Part shown: piece after piece, positions 55,961-64,000 of the stretch
Layout: the number at the start of each line of letters is the position of its first letter
Numbering within the stretch: position 1 is the stretch's first letter
Assembly: GCF_002709775.1 (NCBI RefSeq)
Contig: NZ_PAQR01000025.1
Coordinates: forward strand, 1-64,000
Reading direction: 5' to 3'
From: Thalassospira sp.
Lineage (GTDB): Bacteria; Pseudomonadota; Alphaproteobacteria; Rhodospirillales; Thalassospiraceae
DNA length: 64,000 nucleotides
Notes under the pieces: generated by a model
Told to the model about the DNA's origin: nothing
Seen by the model: the letters and a program-made list of their open reading frames with translations, nothing else
Databases searched by the model: none
Position numbers and translations under genes: made by a program

Positions 55961-56382
55961 GAAGTATCCCCGCTATGCTCGCCGTCCATCGGCTGTCCGA
56001 ACGTGACGGCATGTGATCCGGTCTCAGCTCAGGTTAGCATGCCGCAACTACAGCGCTTCCCCTGATCCAAGCGGCGTTATCAATACTGCCATAATCTTCG
56101 CGAAACAAGCGTCAAGGATGCCGATAAATTGCGTCGGAGCAATTTTTTTGACCTAAAAATGCCCCCAAGCCCCCGAATGGGACAAATCCCGCCGCATATC
56201 ATGCGAAAATTACCCATTAACCCTGACGGCGCACGCCATCCTTACATGACAGACCCGCGTCAAATTTCCGCAAGATCGCGTGCCGCCGGACGTCATTTGA
56301 CAGCTCGGTATTGCCTTGCCGTTCGCGCGCGCGTAAACAGGGCATCATACAGCAAAGTGTTTTACGCCTTCGGAGCCACACC
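55961..56382. other. Divergent intergenic region lysC / ubiG
   Basis: No gene is seen on either strand. On the minus strand the candidate lysC promoter (56088-56115) is the clearest signal. I found no lysine riboswitch-like structure. The ubiG promoter must also be here, but no clear pair of hexamers stands out. Confidence 0.4.
56088..56115 (-). promoter_or_regulatory. Candidate lysC promoter
   Basis: Minus-strand TTGACG (56110-56115), 16-base spacer, TATGGC (56088-56093), about 120 bases before the lysC start. Confidence 0.4.
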
Positions 56383-57141
56383 ATGTCGGAAGCATCCGCA
56401 CAAACCAGCCGCACTGCCAATGCCGATGAAATCGCACGTTTTTCTGCGATGTCCGAAAAGTGGTGGGACCCGAATGGTGTGATGAAGCCGCTGCACAAGT
56501 TCAATCCGGTGCGCCTGCAGATCTTGCGCGACAATATCTGCGCCCATCTTGGCCGCGATCCGGAAACCATCGAACCGCTTAAGGGCATTGAGATCATCGA
56601 TATCGGCTGTGGTGCAGGCCTTCTGTCCGAGCCGCTTGCACGCATGGGGGCAAAAATGACCTCGATCGATGCATCGGAAAGCAACATCGAAGTCGCCAAA
56701 ATCCATGCCGCGCAATCCGGCCTTGAAATTGACTATCGCTGCTGCACGCCGGAAATGCTGGCCGACGAAGGCAAGCAGTTCGATATCGTTCTGAACATGG
56801 AAGTCATCGAACATGTCGATGACCCGCAATTCTTCATGCAGGCCTGCGCATCAGTTCTCAAACCCGGTGGCTTGATGTTTGTCGCAACGCTGAACCGCAC
56901 GATCAAATCACTCGCCCTGGCCAAAATCGGTGCGGAATACATTCTGCGCTGGCTGCCGGCAGGTACCCATGACTGGCGCAAGTTTGTGAAACCGTCGGAA
57001 ATGTCGGGATATCTGCGTGGTGCAGGTCTTGAGCTTTGTGACATTACCGGTGTCACCTATAACCCGATCAACGATACCTGGGCACCCGCCCCGCGTGATC
57101 TTGATGTGAATTACATGGTGATCGCCCAAAAGCCCGACTGA
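56383..57141 (+). CDS. ubiG: Ubiquinone biosynthesis O-methyltransferase UbiG
   Basis: A 252-residue SAM methyltransferase. The family start DEIARFSAMSEKWWDPNGVMKPLHKFNPVR, SAM motif IIDIGCGAGLLSEPLARMG and the C-terminal HDWRKFVKPSEM are diagnostic. It does both O-methylation steps of ubiquinone synthesis. The ATG at 56383 has GGAG nine bases upstream and fits the family; a 24-residue extension in frame is rejected. It is divergent from lysC and convergent with the DUF1178 gene. Confidence 0.95.
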   Translation: MSEASAQTSRTANADEIARFSAMSEKWWDPNGVMKPLHKFNPVRLQILRDNICAHLGRDPETIEPLKGIEIIDIGCGAGLLSEPLARMGAKMTSIDASESNIEVAKIHAAQSGLEIDYRCCTPEMLADEGKQFDIVLNMEVIEHVDDPQFFMQACASVLKPGGLMFVATLNRTIKSLALAKIGAEYILRWLPAGTHDWRKFVKPSEMSGYLRGAGLELCDITGVTYNPINDTWAPAPRDLDVNYMVIAQKPD

Positions 57142-57156
57142 TCAGAAAGTCACTGA

Positions 57157-57591
57157 TCAGTTCTTCTTGGTTTCGTCGTCCCAGGGCAGCGCCATCACAT
57201 CGATGCCCTCATCGACCAGCTCGGCGGTTTCCTTGAGGGACGCCTGACCATAGATGCCGCGTTTTTCGGTTTCGCCGTAATGGATTTTGCGAGCTTCTTC
57301 GGCAAACTTGTTGCCGACGTTTTCGCAGTTGCTTTCGACCTGTTTGCGAATTTCCGCGATGGCGGCCTGGGTCGCTTCGGCAATGGCCTTTTGCTGCTGC
57401 TTCTCGGCGGCGACTTCTTTTTGGCGTGACGTGCGCAGACGCGGCGCCATCAGGGCCTTGCCAACATTCGACGTTCCACAAACCGGGCATGACAAATCAC
57501 CATCGGCGGCCTGTGCTTCGTAGGTAGCACCGTCCTTGAACCAACCTTCGAATTCGTGATCATGTTCGCATTTAAGCTGGAATAGAATCAT
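57157..57591 (-). CDS. DUF1178 family protein
   Basis: A 144-residue DUF1178 protein. An N-terminal zinc-ribbon-like part (LKCEHDHEFEGWF and CPVCG, with Cys and His ligands) precedes a charged coiled coil (55-100) and a conserved tail (EEARKIHYGETEKRGIYGQASLKETAELVDEGIDVMALP). The function is unknown. No clear Shine-Dalgarno precedes the ATG. It is convergent with ubiG. Confidence 0.9.
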   Translation of the reverse strand: MILFQLKCEHDHEFEGWFKDGATYEAQAADGDLSCPVCGTSNVGKALMAPRLRTSRQKEVAAEKQQQKAIAEATQAAIAEIRKQVESNCENVGNKFAEEARKIHYGETEKRGIYGQASLKETAELVDEGIDVMALPWDDETKKN

Positions 57592-57716
57592 GATGGTACT
57601 TGTATAAGTCGAACCAGTCGCAAAACGATAAGCATATCATATAGACTTCATATGGCCCGCCATGGCCGAAATCGCCAGTCCACGGGCGCCACACTGAATA
57701 ACCAAGATTTACAAAA

Positions 57717-58247
57717 ATGTCATCCCAATTGCCATCAAACTGGATCACACAACATTGCCCTGCCCCAACGCCCTCGCGCAACCGTGCGCTTGATCTGGCA
57801 TGCGGCAAGGGACGGCACAGTTTCTGGCTTGCCAATCAGGGTTGGCAGGTCACAGCCCTTGATCGCGACCTTTCGCAAACGGATACCGAAGCAAACCCGA
57901 CCATCGACTGGCGTGAAGCTGACCTTGAGACCGGTCACTGGCCCTTGGCCGATCAGCAATTTGATCTGATTGTCGTAGTCAATTATCTGCATCGGCCACT
58001 ATTTCCTAACCTGCGCGATGCTGTCCGGGCGGGCGGCACCCTGATCTATGAAACATTCATGGTCGGGAACGAGGCAATAGGCCGCCCGCGCTCACCGGAC
58101 TTCCTGTTGCGTCAGGGTGAAATGATGGAAAACTTTGGCGACTGGAACATCATTGCCCATAGCGAAGGTCCAATCCGTGCAAACGATGGCGATGAAATTA
58201 GCGCGATAAAACAATCGATTGTCGCACAAAAGCCATCGCAAAACTGA
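57717..58247 (+). CDS. Class I SAM-dependent methyltransferase (TehB/Nnmt-like)
   Basis: A 176-residue methyltransferase with the SAM motif ALDLACGKGRHSFWLANQGWQVTALDRD and NYLHRPLFPNLRDAVRAGGTLIYETFM, as in the tellurite-resistance TehB-like subgroup. The substrate is unknown. No ribosome-binding site is clear at the ATG. It is divergent from the DUF1178 gene by about 125 bases. Confidence 0.85.
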   Translation: MSSQLPSNWITQHCPAPTPSRNRALDLACGKGRHSFWLANQGWQVTALDRDLSQTDTEANPTIDWREADLETGHWPLADQQFDLIVVVNYLHRPLFPNLRDAVRAGGTLIYETFMVGNEAIGRPRSPDFLLRQGEMMENFGDWNIIAHSEGPIRANDGDEISAIKQSIVAQKPSQN

Positions 58248-58393
58248 TCGTGCTGGGCATTGGAAAGAATTGCAATAAATCCGTAACACACTGTTATTGC
58301 AAAAAGAAACACAACTTTCACAATTAAATTCTGTCGTTTCTGGCATCTTGCCTGCTGCTGTTTCAGGCAAAGGCGTTGAGAGAGAGAAAAGCC

Positions 58394-60307
58394 ATGAGCG
58401 ATAAATACGAAATCATCGAAGATAGCGACGATATCCCGTCCAACCCGACCAACAATCCGTGCATTGACGATCTGATCAATGCACGTTTTTCCCGCCGTGG
58501 CTTTTTCAAAGGCCTGATGGCAACTTCCGCCGTTGTTGGTGCTGGTATCGCGACCAAGGGTGTTGCCAAGGCACAGTCGCCGTCCACCCTGACCTTCAAG
58601 TCGATCCCGCAGAAAATCACCGAAACCCACGCGGTTGCTGATGGCTATGACGCCAGCGTCCTGATCCGTTGGGGCGACAAGGTCGTCTCTGATGCGCCGG
58701 CCTTCGTTCCGGGTCAGGTCGATGCCAAGGCACAGAACAAACAGTTCGGTTATAACTGCGACTATGTCGGCTATATGCCGCTTCCGGCCGGCTCCCAGAA
58801 TTCCGATCACGGTCTTCTGTGCGTTAGCCACGAATACACCAATGCCGAACTGATGTGGTCGGGCCTCAAGGATGCGATGGGTGCCTCCGAAGAACAGGCG
58901 CTGCACGAAATTGCTGCCCACGGTCATTCGGTGATCGAAGTCAAGAAATCCGGTGGCAAATGGCAGGTTGTTGATGGCTCGGATTATGCGCGCCGCATCT
59001 CCCCGATCGACACCGAAATGCAGATTACCGGCCCGGCCGCCGGTCATGACCGCCTTAAAACCAACACCGACCCGACCGGTACGCGCGTCATCGGCACGCT
59101 GAACAACTGTGCGGGTGGCAAAACCCCGTGGGGTACGGTTCTGATCGCCGAGGAAAACTTCAACGGTTACTTTGGCGGCGACATTGCCAAAACCAGCGAA
59201 GAGCGCAACTATAAGCGCCTTGGTATCTCCAAGGACAGCTGGTACTCGTGGGTTAAATATTTCGACCGCTTCAACGTCGAAAAAGACCCGAACGAGCCGA
59301 ACAAATTCGGCTGGATGGTCGAGATCGATCCGTATGACCCGACCTCGATGCCCAAAAAGCGTACCGCCCTTGGCCGCTTCAAGCACGAAGGTGCCACTGT
59401 CATCATCAACAAGGACAACTCTGTTGTTGCCTATTCCGGTGATGATCAGCGCTTTGACTATCTTTATAAATTCGTTGCGGCCAAAAAATACAACCCGAAT
59501 GACCGCGCATCGAACATGGACCTTCTGGAAAACGGCACCCTGTTTGTTGCCCAGTTCCACGAAGATGGCAGCCTTGACTGGATGCCGCTGATCTTCGGTG
59601 AAGGCCCGCTGACCGCAGAAAATGACTTCCACAGCCAGGCCGACGTTCTGATCGAAGCCCGCCGTGCGGCTGACCTTCTGGGTGCAACCCAGATGGACCG
59701 TCCGGAAGACGTCGAACCGAACCCGGTCAATGGCAAGGTCTATGTCATGCTGACCAACAACTCCAAGCGCAAGGAAGGCAACGCACCGAACCCGCGTGCA
59801 GCCAACCCGCATGGTCACGTGCTTGAACTTACCCCTCCGGGTGGTCGTGGCAAGGATGCCGATCATACGGCTTCGCGCTTTACCTGGGACATCATGATTG
59901 CCGGCGGCAACCCGACCGTTGCCGATGACAAGGCGGTTTACCACCCGGCGGCTGAAAGCTGGGTTTCCTGCCCGGACAACATGGCAATCGACCATCGCGG
60001 TCGCCTGTGGATTTCCACCGATGGCGCACCGAAGTCCGACATTCCTGATGGCATGCATGCCACCGATGTTGACGGCCCTGGCCGCGCACTGACCAAGTTC
60101 TTCTTCGCCTGCCCGGTTGGTGCAGAAATGTGCGGTCCGGAATTCACCCCGGATGGAAAGACGCTGTTCCTTGCGGTCCAGCATCCGGCGGATGGTTCTT
60201 CCTATGACGAACCAAGCACCCGCTGGCCGGACTTCCAAGCTGCCATGCCGCCGCGTCCGTCGGTCGTGGCTGTGACCAAAGAAGACGGCGGTGAAATCGC
60301 AGGCTAA
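58394..60307 (+). CDS. PhoX family protein (alkaline phosphatase-like), Tat-exported
   Basis: A 637-residue protein with a Tat signal (SRRGFFKG, twin Arg at 34-35, then a hydrophobic stretch to the AKA/QS cleavage region at about 61). The rest matches the PhoX/DUF839 beta-propeller (SDHGLLCVSHEYTN, TPWGTVLIAEENFNGYFGG, VSCPDNMAIDHRGRLWISTDG, CGPEFTPDGKTLFLAVQHPAD). PhoX enzymes are Ca/Fe phosphatases in the periplasm; whether this member is active is not shown. The ATG at 58394 has a GAGAGAG ribosome-binding region. No convincing Pho box was found upstream. Confidence 0.9.
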   Translation: MSDKYEIIEDSDDIPSNPTNNPCIDDLINARFSRRGFFKGLMATSAVVGAGIATKGVAKAQSPSTLTFKSIPQKITETHAVADGYDASVLIRWGDKVVSDAPAFVPGQVDAKAQNKQFGYNCDYVGYMPLPAGSQNSDHGLLCVSHEYTNAELMWSGLKDAMGASEEQALHEIAAHGHSVIEVKKSGGKWQVVDGSDYARRISPIDTEMQITGPAAGHDRLKTNTDPTGTRVIGTLNNCAGGKTPWGTVLIAEENFNGYFGGDIAKTSEERNYKRLGISKDSWYSWVKYFDRFNVEKDPNEPNKFGWMVEIDPYDPTSMPKKRTALGRFKHEGATVIINKDNSVVAYSGDDQRFDYLYKFVAAKKYNPNDRASNMDLLENGTLFVAQFHEDGSLDWMPLIFGEGPLTAENDFHSQADVLIEARRAADLLGATQMDRPEDVEPNPVNGKVYVMLTNNSKRKEGNAPNPRAANPHGHVLELTPPGGRGKDADHTASRFTWDIMIAGGNPTVADDKAVYHPAAESWVSCPDNMAIDHRGRLWISTDGAPKSDIPDGMHATDVDGPGRALTKFFFACPVGAEMCGPEFTPDGKTLFLAVQHPADGSSYDEPSTRWPDFQAAMPPRPSVVAVTKEDGGEIAG

Positions 60308-60333
60308 CCCCCTGTATCACTGTCCTGAAATGC

Positions 60334-60369
60334 AAAACGCACCGGCCAATTTGCCGGTGCGTTTTTGTT
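60334..60369. terminator. Intrinsic terminator between PhoX and YHS genes
   Basis: AAACGCACCGGC / GCCGGTGCGTTT stem with a six-base loop and TTTTTGTTT; symmetric enough to serve both convergent genes. Confidence 0.9.
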
Positions 60370-60390
60370 TGTCTGGGCTATATGCCCGGA

Positions 60391-60933
60391 TTACTTGATC
60401 GGGGCCGGCATATCATAGGTGCCGTCATTATCGGCAATCGCCATCCAGCTTTTATCCGATGCCGATTTGGCTTCGAGGCCATTCCAGTTGCCGTCAGCCG
60501 TGTCGATAAATCCGTCGATATCTTCGTTCCAGAAACCGACCACGGCTGGCGTGATGTTCAGATAAAGCTGCCCATCAACAATCCGCCAAAGGTTCGGGTT
60601 GGCTGGCACCTTGCCGCCCTTGGCAATCCCGTATGCGCAATGCCCGTCAAAGGCCGGGGCATATTTTGCCGGATCGGCCAGGAACATGTCGCGGTTTTCC
60701 TCCGACGAAAACGCCCAGGTCGCCCCGTTATAGTCTGCTGTGATATCTGCCCGGCCCGGCACGGCGTGCGGCTGTGTCATGCCGACATCCTTTTGCGGCA
60801 AGTTGAAATAGGCCACCGCGTCATAGCCGCTAATGGCATAGCCTGTTTCATCAACATATTGCTCACCCGCAAGGGCGGCACCCGAAAGGCCAAAGAAAAC
60901 GGCCGATCCGATTAAAAACTGTTTGAACATCAT
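60391..60933 (-). CDS. Secreted YHS domain protein
   Basis: A 180-residue protein with a Sec signal peptide (about 1-23, ending AALA/GEQ). A YHS domain follows: GYAISGYDAVAYFNLPQ and WAFSSEENRDMFLADPAKYAPAFDGHCAYGIAKG. YHS domains are small metal-associated folds, often in copper handling or redox proteins. The role here is unknown. The ATG at 60933 has GGAG eight bases upstream. It is convergent with PhoX. Confidence 0.88.
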   Translation of the reverse strand: MMFKQFLIGSAVFFGLSGAALAGEQYVDETGYAISGYDAVAYFNLPQKDVGMTQPHAVPGRADITADYNGATWAFSSEENRDMFLADPAKYAPAFDGHCAYGIAKGGKVPANPNLWRIVDGQLYLNITPAVVGFWNEDIDGFIDTADGNWNGLEAKSASDKSWMAIADNDGTYDMPAPIK

Positions 60934-61159
60934 CCCTGTTACTCCGGTTGGAAAATCCCTGATGAGCAAAGTGTGCCCGGTACCCGTTCGAAATTGAAAT
61001 GACGTTGCGACACTGTTTCGTGAGATCGCGTGAGGACGCGACATTTCCAGCCAAAAACCCCATATGAACCAAAGCGAATTGCCGCTTGACCTTAACTATA
61101 GTTGAGGAATTACCAAGAAGGGAAATCTGAAACAAAACACATAAGGACAAGGAAACGCC

Positions 61160-61543
61160 ATGAGTGCTGCATTTCTCGAACATGTGAATTTCACGGTCGC
61201 CGATCCGGTCAAAACTGCCGCCAACCTGTGCAAGTGGTTTGGCTGGCATATCCGCTGGCAAGGCCCCGCCATCCATGACGGGCTGACCTATCATGTCGGC
61301 AATGATGACAGCTATGTCGCCATCTATGCGCTCGGCACCCCAAAGAACGGACAGGAAAGTTCCTATGCCACGATTGGCGGGCTGAACCATCTCGGCATTG
61401 TTGTCGAGGATCTTGATACGACCGAGGAAAAGATCAAGGCGGACGGCATCGAGACCTTTAACCATGCCGATTACGAACCCGGCCGCCGGTTCTATTTCCG
61501 CGATGAAAACGACATCGAGTTCGAAGTGGTCAGTTACGCCTGA
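61160..61543 (+). CDS. VOC family protein (glyoxalase/dioxygenase fold)
   Basis: A 127-residue protein with one vicinal-oxygen-chelate domain. Candidate metal residues are H8 (LEHVNFTV), H77 in GLNHLGIVV and E121-like Glu in DIEFEVV. The reaction is unknown. AAGGA precedes the ATG. A palindrome AACTATAGTT lies 57 bases upstream. It is convergent with the nitrilase-family gene, and the two ends are 19 bases apart. Confidence 0.88.
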   Translation: MSAAFLEHVNFTVADPVKTAANLCKWFGWHIRWQGPAIHDGLTYHVGNDDSYVAIYALGTPKNGQESSYATIGGLNHLGIVVEDLDTTEEKIKADGIETFNHADYEPGRRFYFRDENDIEFEVVSYA

Positions 61544-61562
61544 CCACTTCGATTAAACCTGT

Positions 61563-62387
61563 TCAGCAGGGCTTGTATTCCCGATCATTGCCAAGCGATG
61601 GCACCATCCGGCGGATTTCATCTACGCGCGCCAGATCAATCTCGGCAGTCACGAACCCCGGATCGGTGCCACCATCGGCAAGCACCTGCCCCCACGGATC
61701 AATGATCAGGGAATGGCCAAAGGTCTGACGATCACCGGGATGCTCGCCGCACTGGGCCGCGGCAATCACGAAACAACCGTTTTCAATCGCACGCGCCTTC
61801 AAAAGCGTGTGCCAATGCGCTTGCCCCGTGGTGCGGGTAAAGGCCGCCGGGATGCTAAGGACCTGTGCCCCGGCCTTGGCGTAATCGCGAAACAGATGCG
61901 GGAACCGCACATCATAGCAAATCGATACCCCGACCTTGCCAAACTCGGTGACAGCCAAGCGGGCCGTATCGCCGGGACGGAAGGTTTTGCTTTCGCGGTA
62001 GCTTTCGCCATTGGCCAGATCGACATCAAACATGTGGATCTTGTCGTACGATGTAATGACCTTGCCATCCGGGCCGATCACAAAACAGCGGTTCGCCACC
62101 CGGTCTTCGCTCGGTACTTTGACATGCAGCGATCCGACAATCAGGGTGGAATTCAGTTCCTCGGCCAGATCACAAAAGAAAACCAGACCGGGATGCTCAT
62201 CCTCGGGAAAGGCGGCGGCACGCACATTTTCACCACCAAAGGACATCATGGACACGTTTTCAGGAAAGGCGATCAATCTGGCACCAGCCGCATGGGCATC
62301 GCGGGCATAGGTTGCAGCGCGCGCAAGGTTATCAGACATCACATCGCGTGAATTGACCTGAACACAGGCCGCAATGAAACGGGTCAT
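61563..62387 (-). CDS. Carbon-nitrogen hydrolase (Nit1-like amidase)
   Basis: A 274-residue nitrilase-superfamily enzyme with the catalytic triad Glu (in FPENVSMM), Lys (in SYDKIHMFDVD) and Cys (in GVSICYDVRFPHLFR). Its length and motifs fit the Nit1/NitFhit branch, which hydrolyses omega-amides such as deaminated glutathione. That substrate is inference from the family. AAAGGAG precedes the ATG. Confidence 0.9.
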   Translation of the reverse strand: MTRFIAACVQVNSRDVMSDNLARAATYARDAHAAGARLIAFPENVSMMSFGGENVRAAAFPEDEHPGLVFFCDLAEELNSTLIVGSLHVKVPSEDRVANRCFVIGPDGKVITSYDKIHMFDVDLANGESYRESKTFRPGDTARLAVTEFGKVGVSICYDVRFPHLFRDYAKAGAQVLSIPAAFTRTTGQAHWHTLLKARAIENGCFVIAAAQCGEHPGDRQTFGHSLIIDPWGQVLADGGTDPGFVTAEIDLARVDEIRRMVPSLGNDREYKPC

Positions 62388-62587
62388 GACGCAGTCTCCT
62401 TTTTATCGTTATCCGTTGTCATGATGGGCGCGACGCCCCGGTCCGGCAATAGACAATTGGGATAGCGGCCCGCGATTTATCAAGAGATGGACGACCTCGG
62501 TTACATTCCCCCGGGCCCATAAAACCCGAAGATCACAAGGCGCGTGTTTCCGATCCGGATTCAATCCTTCCCAAACCGGGAATTAGC

Positions 62588-62607
62588 GTATACAGTATTC
62601 CGTACAC
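62588..62607. promoter_or_regulatory. Candidate GntR operator
   Basis: GTATAC-N8-GTACAC, containing an inner perfect ATAC-A-GTAT dyad, 17 bases before the GntR start. FCD-type GntR proteins bind short TnGTnnnACnA-like palindromes, often in their own promoter. Confidence 0.5.
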
Positions 62608-62623
62608 CTAACGAGGATCGAAG

Positions 62624-63295
62624 ATGGAACCTCTTTCCGGCCGAAAAAGTCTGACTGACGAAGTGCATGACCGCCTGGTTGATGCCTTGTGTTCCGGTGC
62701 TCTCCCTCCCGGGACACCTTTGCGTCAGGAAGCCATTGCCGAGGAACTCAATGTCTCGCGGCAACCCGTGTTGCAAGCTCTGGGGTTGCTGCGTCGTGAC
62801 GGACTGGTCGAACCCATGGGACGGCGCGGTTATCGCGTTGCTCCTGTGGATCACGAACTGGTGCGCCACGTTTATGACTTGCGAGAAGCATTTGACGGGC
62901 TTGCGGCCCGTCTGGCTGCTGAGGCCAAGGCATCGGATCGGGAATCGGCTTTGCGGGCTGCCATCGAACAGGGACGCCACGCCCTGGGCAGCGGCGACAC
63001 CGCAGAATTAGTTGCAGCCGACGTCGCATTTCATCAAACGATCTACCGTTTGTCGGGCAATCCCCTATTGCCCGAAGCATCCTCCGCAGTCTGGCTTCAG
63101 ATCAGACGCGTGATGCATGCCTATATCCAGATCGGTTACCCCCGTGATCCGATCTGGACCGAACATCAAGCCATCGCCGATGCAATCTGTGTCGGCGATG
63201 GCACACGTGCCCAGATTCTTGCCGTTGAACATAGTCGCAACGCCAAGAATCGCCTGATCTCGAATATGAAGGATACCAATCACCAAACCAATTAA
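62624..63295 (+). CDS. GntR family transcriptional regulator (FCD)
   Basis: A 223-residue regulator. The winged helix (TPLRQEAIAEELNVSRQPVLQALGLLRRDGLVEPMGRRGYRV) is typical of the FadR/FCD group. The C-terminal FCD domain has DLREAFDGLAARLAAE and conserved His/Asp/Glu positions for metal or effector binding. GAGG precedes the ATG. It lies 63 bases upstream of a PhyH dioxygenase gene on the same strand and probably regulates it and itself. The effector is unknown. Confidence 0.92.
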   Translation: MEPLSGRKSLTDEVHDRLVDALCSGALPPGTPLRQEAIAEELNVSRQPVLQALGLLRRDGLVEPMGRRGYRVAPVDHELVRHVYDLREAFDGLAARLAAEAKASDRESALRAAIEQGRHALGSGDTAELVAADVAFHQTIYRLSGNPLLPEASSAVWLQIRRVMHAYIQIGYPRDPIWTEHQAIADAICVGDGTRAQILAVEHSRNAKNRLISNMKDTNHQTN

Positions 63296-63358
63296 CCGCC
63301 CGCAAAGGGCATCAGCCGCAACAGAACAAACAAAAATGTGCGGTGTGGAGGAAACATC

Positions 63359-64000
63359 ATGAAACTGAGTGAGTCTGAACTCGAGAAGTTCCGCGAAGAC
63401 GGCTTTGTCTTTCTGCCCGAATTGTTTTCACGCGACGAAGCAGCCCTGCTTCTTTCCGAGGCCAAGAATATCTATGCCTCCGACCGCGAAGAGGTCTGGC
63501 GCGAAAAATCCGGTGTCGCGCGCACAGCCTTTGCCGCGCATACCTACAACGAAGCCCACCGCCGGCTCGGCGCCCATCCCCGCCTGATCGAACCTGTTGT
63601 CCAGTATCTCGAAGAACAGGTCTACATGCATCAATACAAAATCAACGCCAAAGCTGCCTTTGATGGCGCGGTTTGGCAATGGCATCAGGATTACGGTACC
63701 TGGCAGCGCGACGATGAAATGCCCGAACCGCGTGCTTTCAACATCGCACTCTTCCTCGAAGACGTCACACCGGCCAATGGCCCGCTTTTGTTCATTCCCA
63801 AAAGTCACAAGGCAGGCGTGCTTCAGGCCGGTCATGATCTTGAAACCACATCCTATCCGCTCTGGACGCTGGATCGTGAAACGGTCAGCAAGCTCGCAGC
63901 CGAAGGCGGGTGCGAAGCCCCGATTGGCCCGGCCGGTTCGGTTGTGATGTTCCACGGCAATCTGGTGCATGCCAGCCCGCCCAACATCAGCCCGTTTGAT
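63359..64000 (+). CDS. Phytanoyl-CoA dioxygenase family protein, cut by the window edge
   Basis: 214 codons are visible and no stop is reached. The PhyH Fe(II)/2-oxoglutarate fold is clear: KINAKAAFDGAVWQWHQDYGTWQ supplies the HxD iron ligands, and MFHGNLVHASPPNISP holds the distal His. The pattern resembles ectoine hydroxylase-like members, but the substrate is unknown. GGAGGAAA precedes the ATG at 63359. It follows the GntR gene and is probably its target. The C-terminal end lies outside the window. Confidence 0.85.
   Translation, partial: MKLSESELEKFREDGFVFLPELFSRDEAALLLSEAKNIYASDREEVWREKSGVARTAFAAHTYNEAHRRLGAHPRLIEPVVQYLEEQVYMHQYKINAKAAFDGAVWQWHQDYGTWQRDDEMPEPRAFNIALFLEDVTPANGPLLFIPKSHKAGVLQAGHDLETTSYPLWTLDRETVSKLAAEGGCEAPIGPAGSVVMFHGNLVHASPPNISPFD

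Noticed and set aside
55961-56382. A lysine riboswitch upstream of lysC
   Set aside because: No multi-helix leader with a terminator was seen in the gap. Feedback control through the ACT domains suffices.
58248-58393. A Pho box upstream of the PhoX gene
   Set aside because: CCGTAAC and CTGTTAT resemble half-sites, but they are ten bases apart start-to-start where eleven is required, and no second repeat unit is present.
58112-60238. A 708-codon open frame antisense to the PhoX gene
   Set aside because: It mirrors the PhoX gene, whose product has clear family motifs. Long antisense frames like this follow from the codon bias of the real gene.
1-64000. CRISPR arrays, prophage, restriction or toxin-antitoxin systems
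   Set aside because: No regularly spaced repeats, phage structural genes, nuclease-methylase pairs or toxin-antitoxin pairs were recognised. The small P-loop kinase has no antitoxin neighbour.

Overview
The window looks like chromosomal DNA of a Rhodospirillales-type alphaproteobacterium, most plausibly Thalassospira or a close relative. That is inference from family content and gene order, since no database could be searched. Pointers are several families largely restricted to Alphaproteobacteria (TrcR/DUF1013, DUF1465, DUF1192, DUF4167, COQ9, DUF1178), a three-gene proton-pumping transhydrogenase, and the block ubiG <> lysC ... ptsP - RodZ-like - ispG - hisS - hemA - prfA - prmC - DUF4167. 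It is mostly core genome: no CRISPR array, tRNA gene, prophage or transposase gene was seen.

Layout. 1-742: leader and strong promoter of an rRNA operon that runs leftward off the window, then the promoter of an M23 peptidase gene. 743-7004: M23 peptidase, ABC exporter, cyaY, rpmE and a membrane-linked class III nucleotidyl cyclase. 7115-8250: DUF1465 and DUF1192 genes around about 490 bases holding two promoter-plus-terminator units that look like tandem small RNAs. 8337-15000: quinone oxidoreductase, trcR, a DeoR regulator, a divergent LysR/GNAT pair and prpE. 15277-21905: two YdcH-like proteins, ubiX, phosphofructokinase, a degenerate GGDEF protein, purE, purK and a secreted nuclease-like protein lacking catalytic residues. 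22018-24978: an operon of a small membrane protein, an HlyD-like adaptor, def and COQ9. 25340-31511: rpsU, pntA1-pntA2-pntB behind a 750-base intergenic region with three perfect inverted repeats, and an ABC1 kinase. 31513-39559: pepF, an acyl-CoA ligase, a P-loop kinase, a DUF4197 protein and clpB. 39913-43328: a MOSC protein, a lone VirD4/TraG-like protein with degenerate ATPase motifs, and DUF4167. 43621-56000: the prmC-prfA-hemA-hisS-ispG block with a 263-base MITE-like element between hisS and ispG, then the RodZ-like gene, ptsP, a flavin oxidoreductase and lysC. 56383-64000: ubiG, DUF1178, a methyltransferase, PhoX, YHS, VOC and nitrilase-family genes, a GntR regulator and a PhyH dioxygenase cut by the window edge.

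Themes. Ubiquinone synthesis or maintenance is scattered over four loci (ubiX, COQ9, the ABC1 kinase, ubiG). Purines (purE, purK), isoprenoids (ispG), heme (hemA), iron-sulfur supply (cyaY), lysine/threonine (lysC) and translation (rpmE, rpsU, def, prfA, prmC, hisS) are represented. The main open questions are the lone T4CP-like protein, the two candidate small RNAs, the nested-palindrome element and the pseudo-nuclease.
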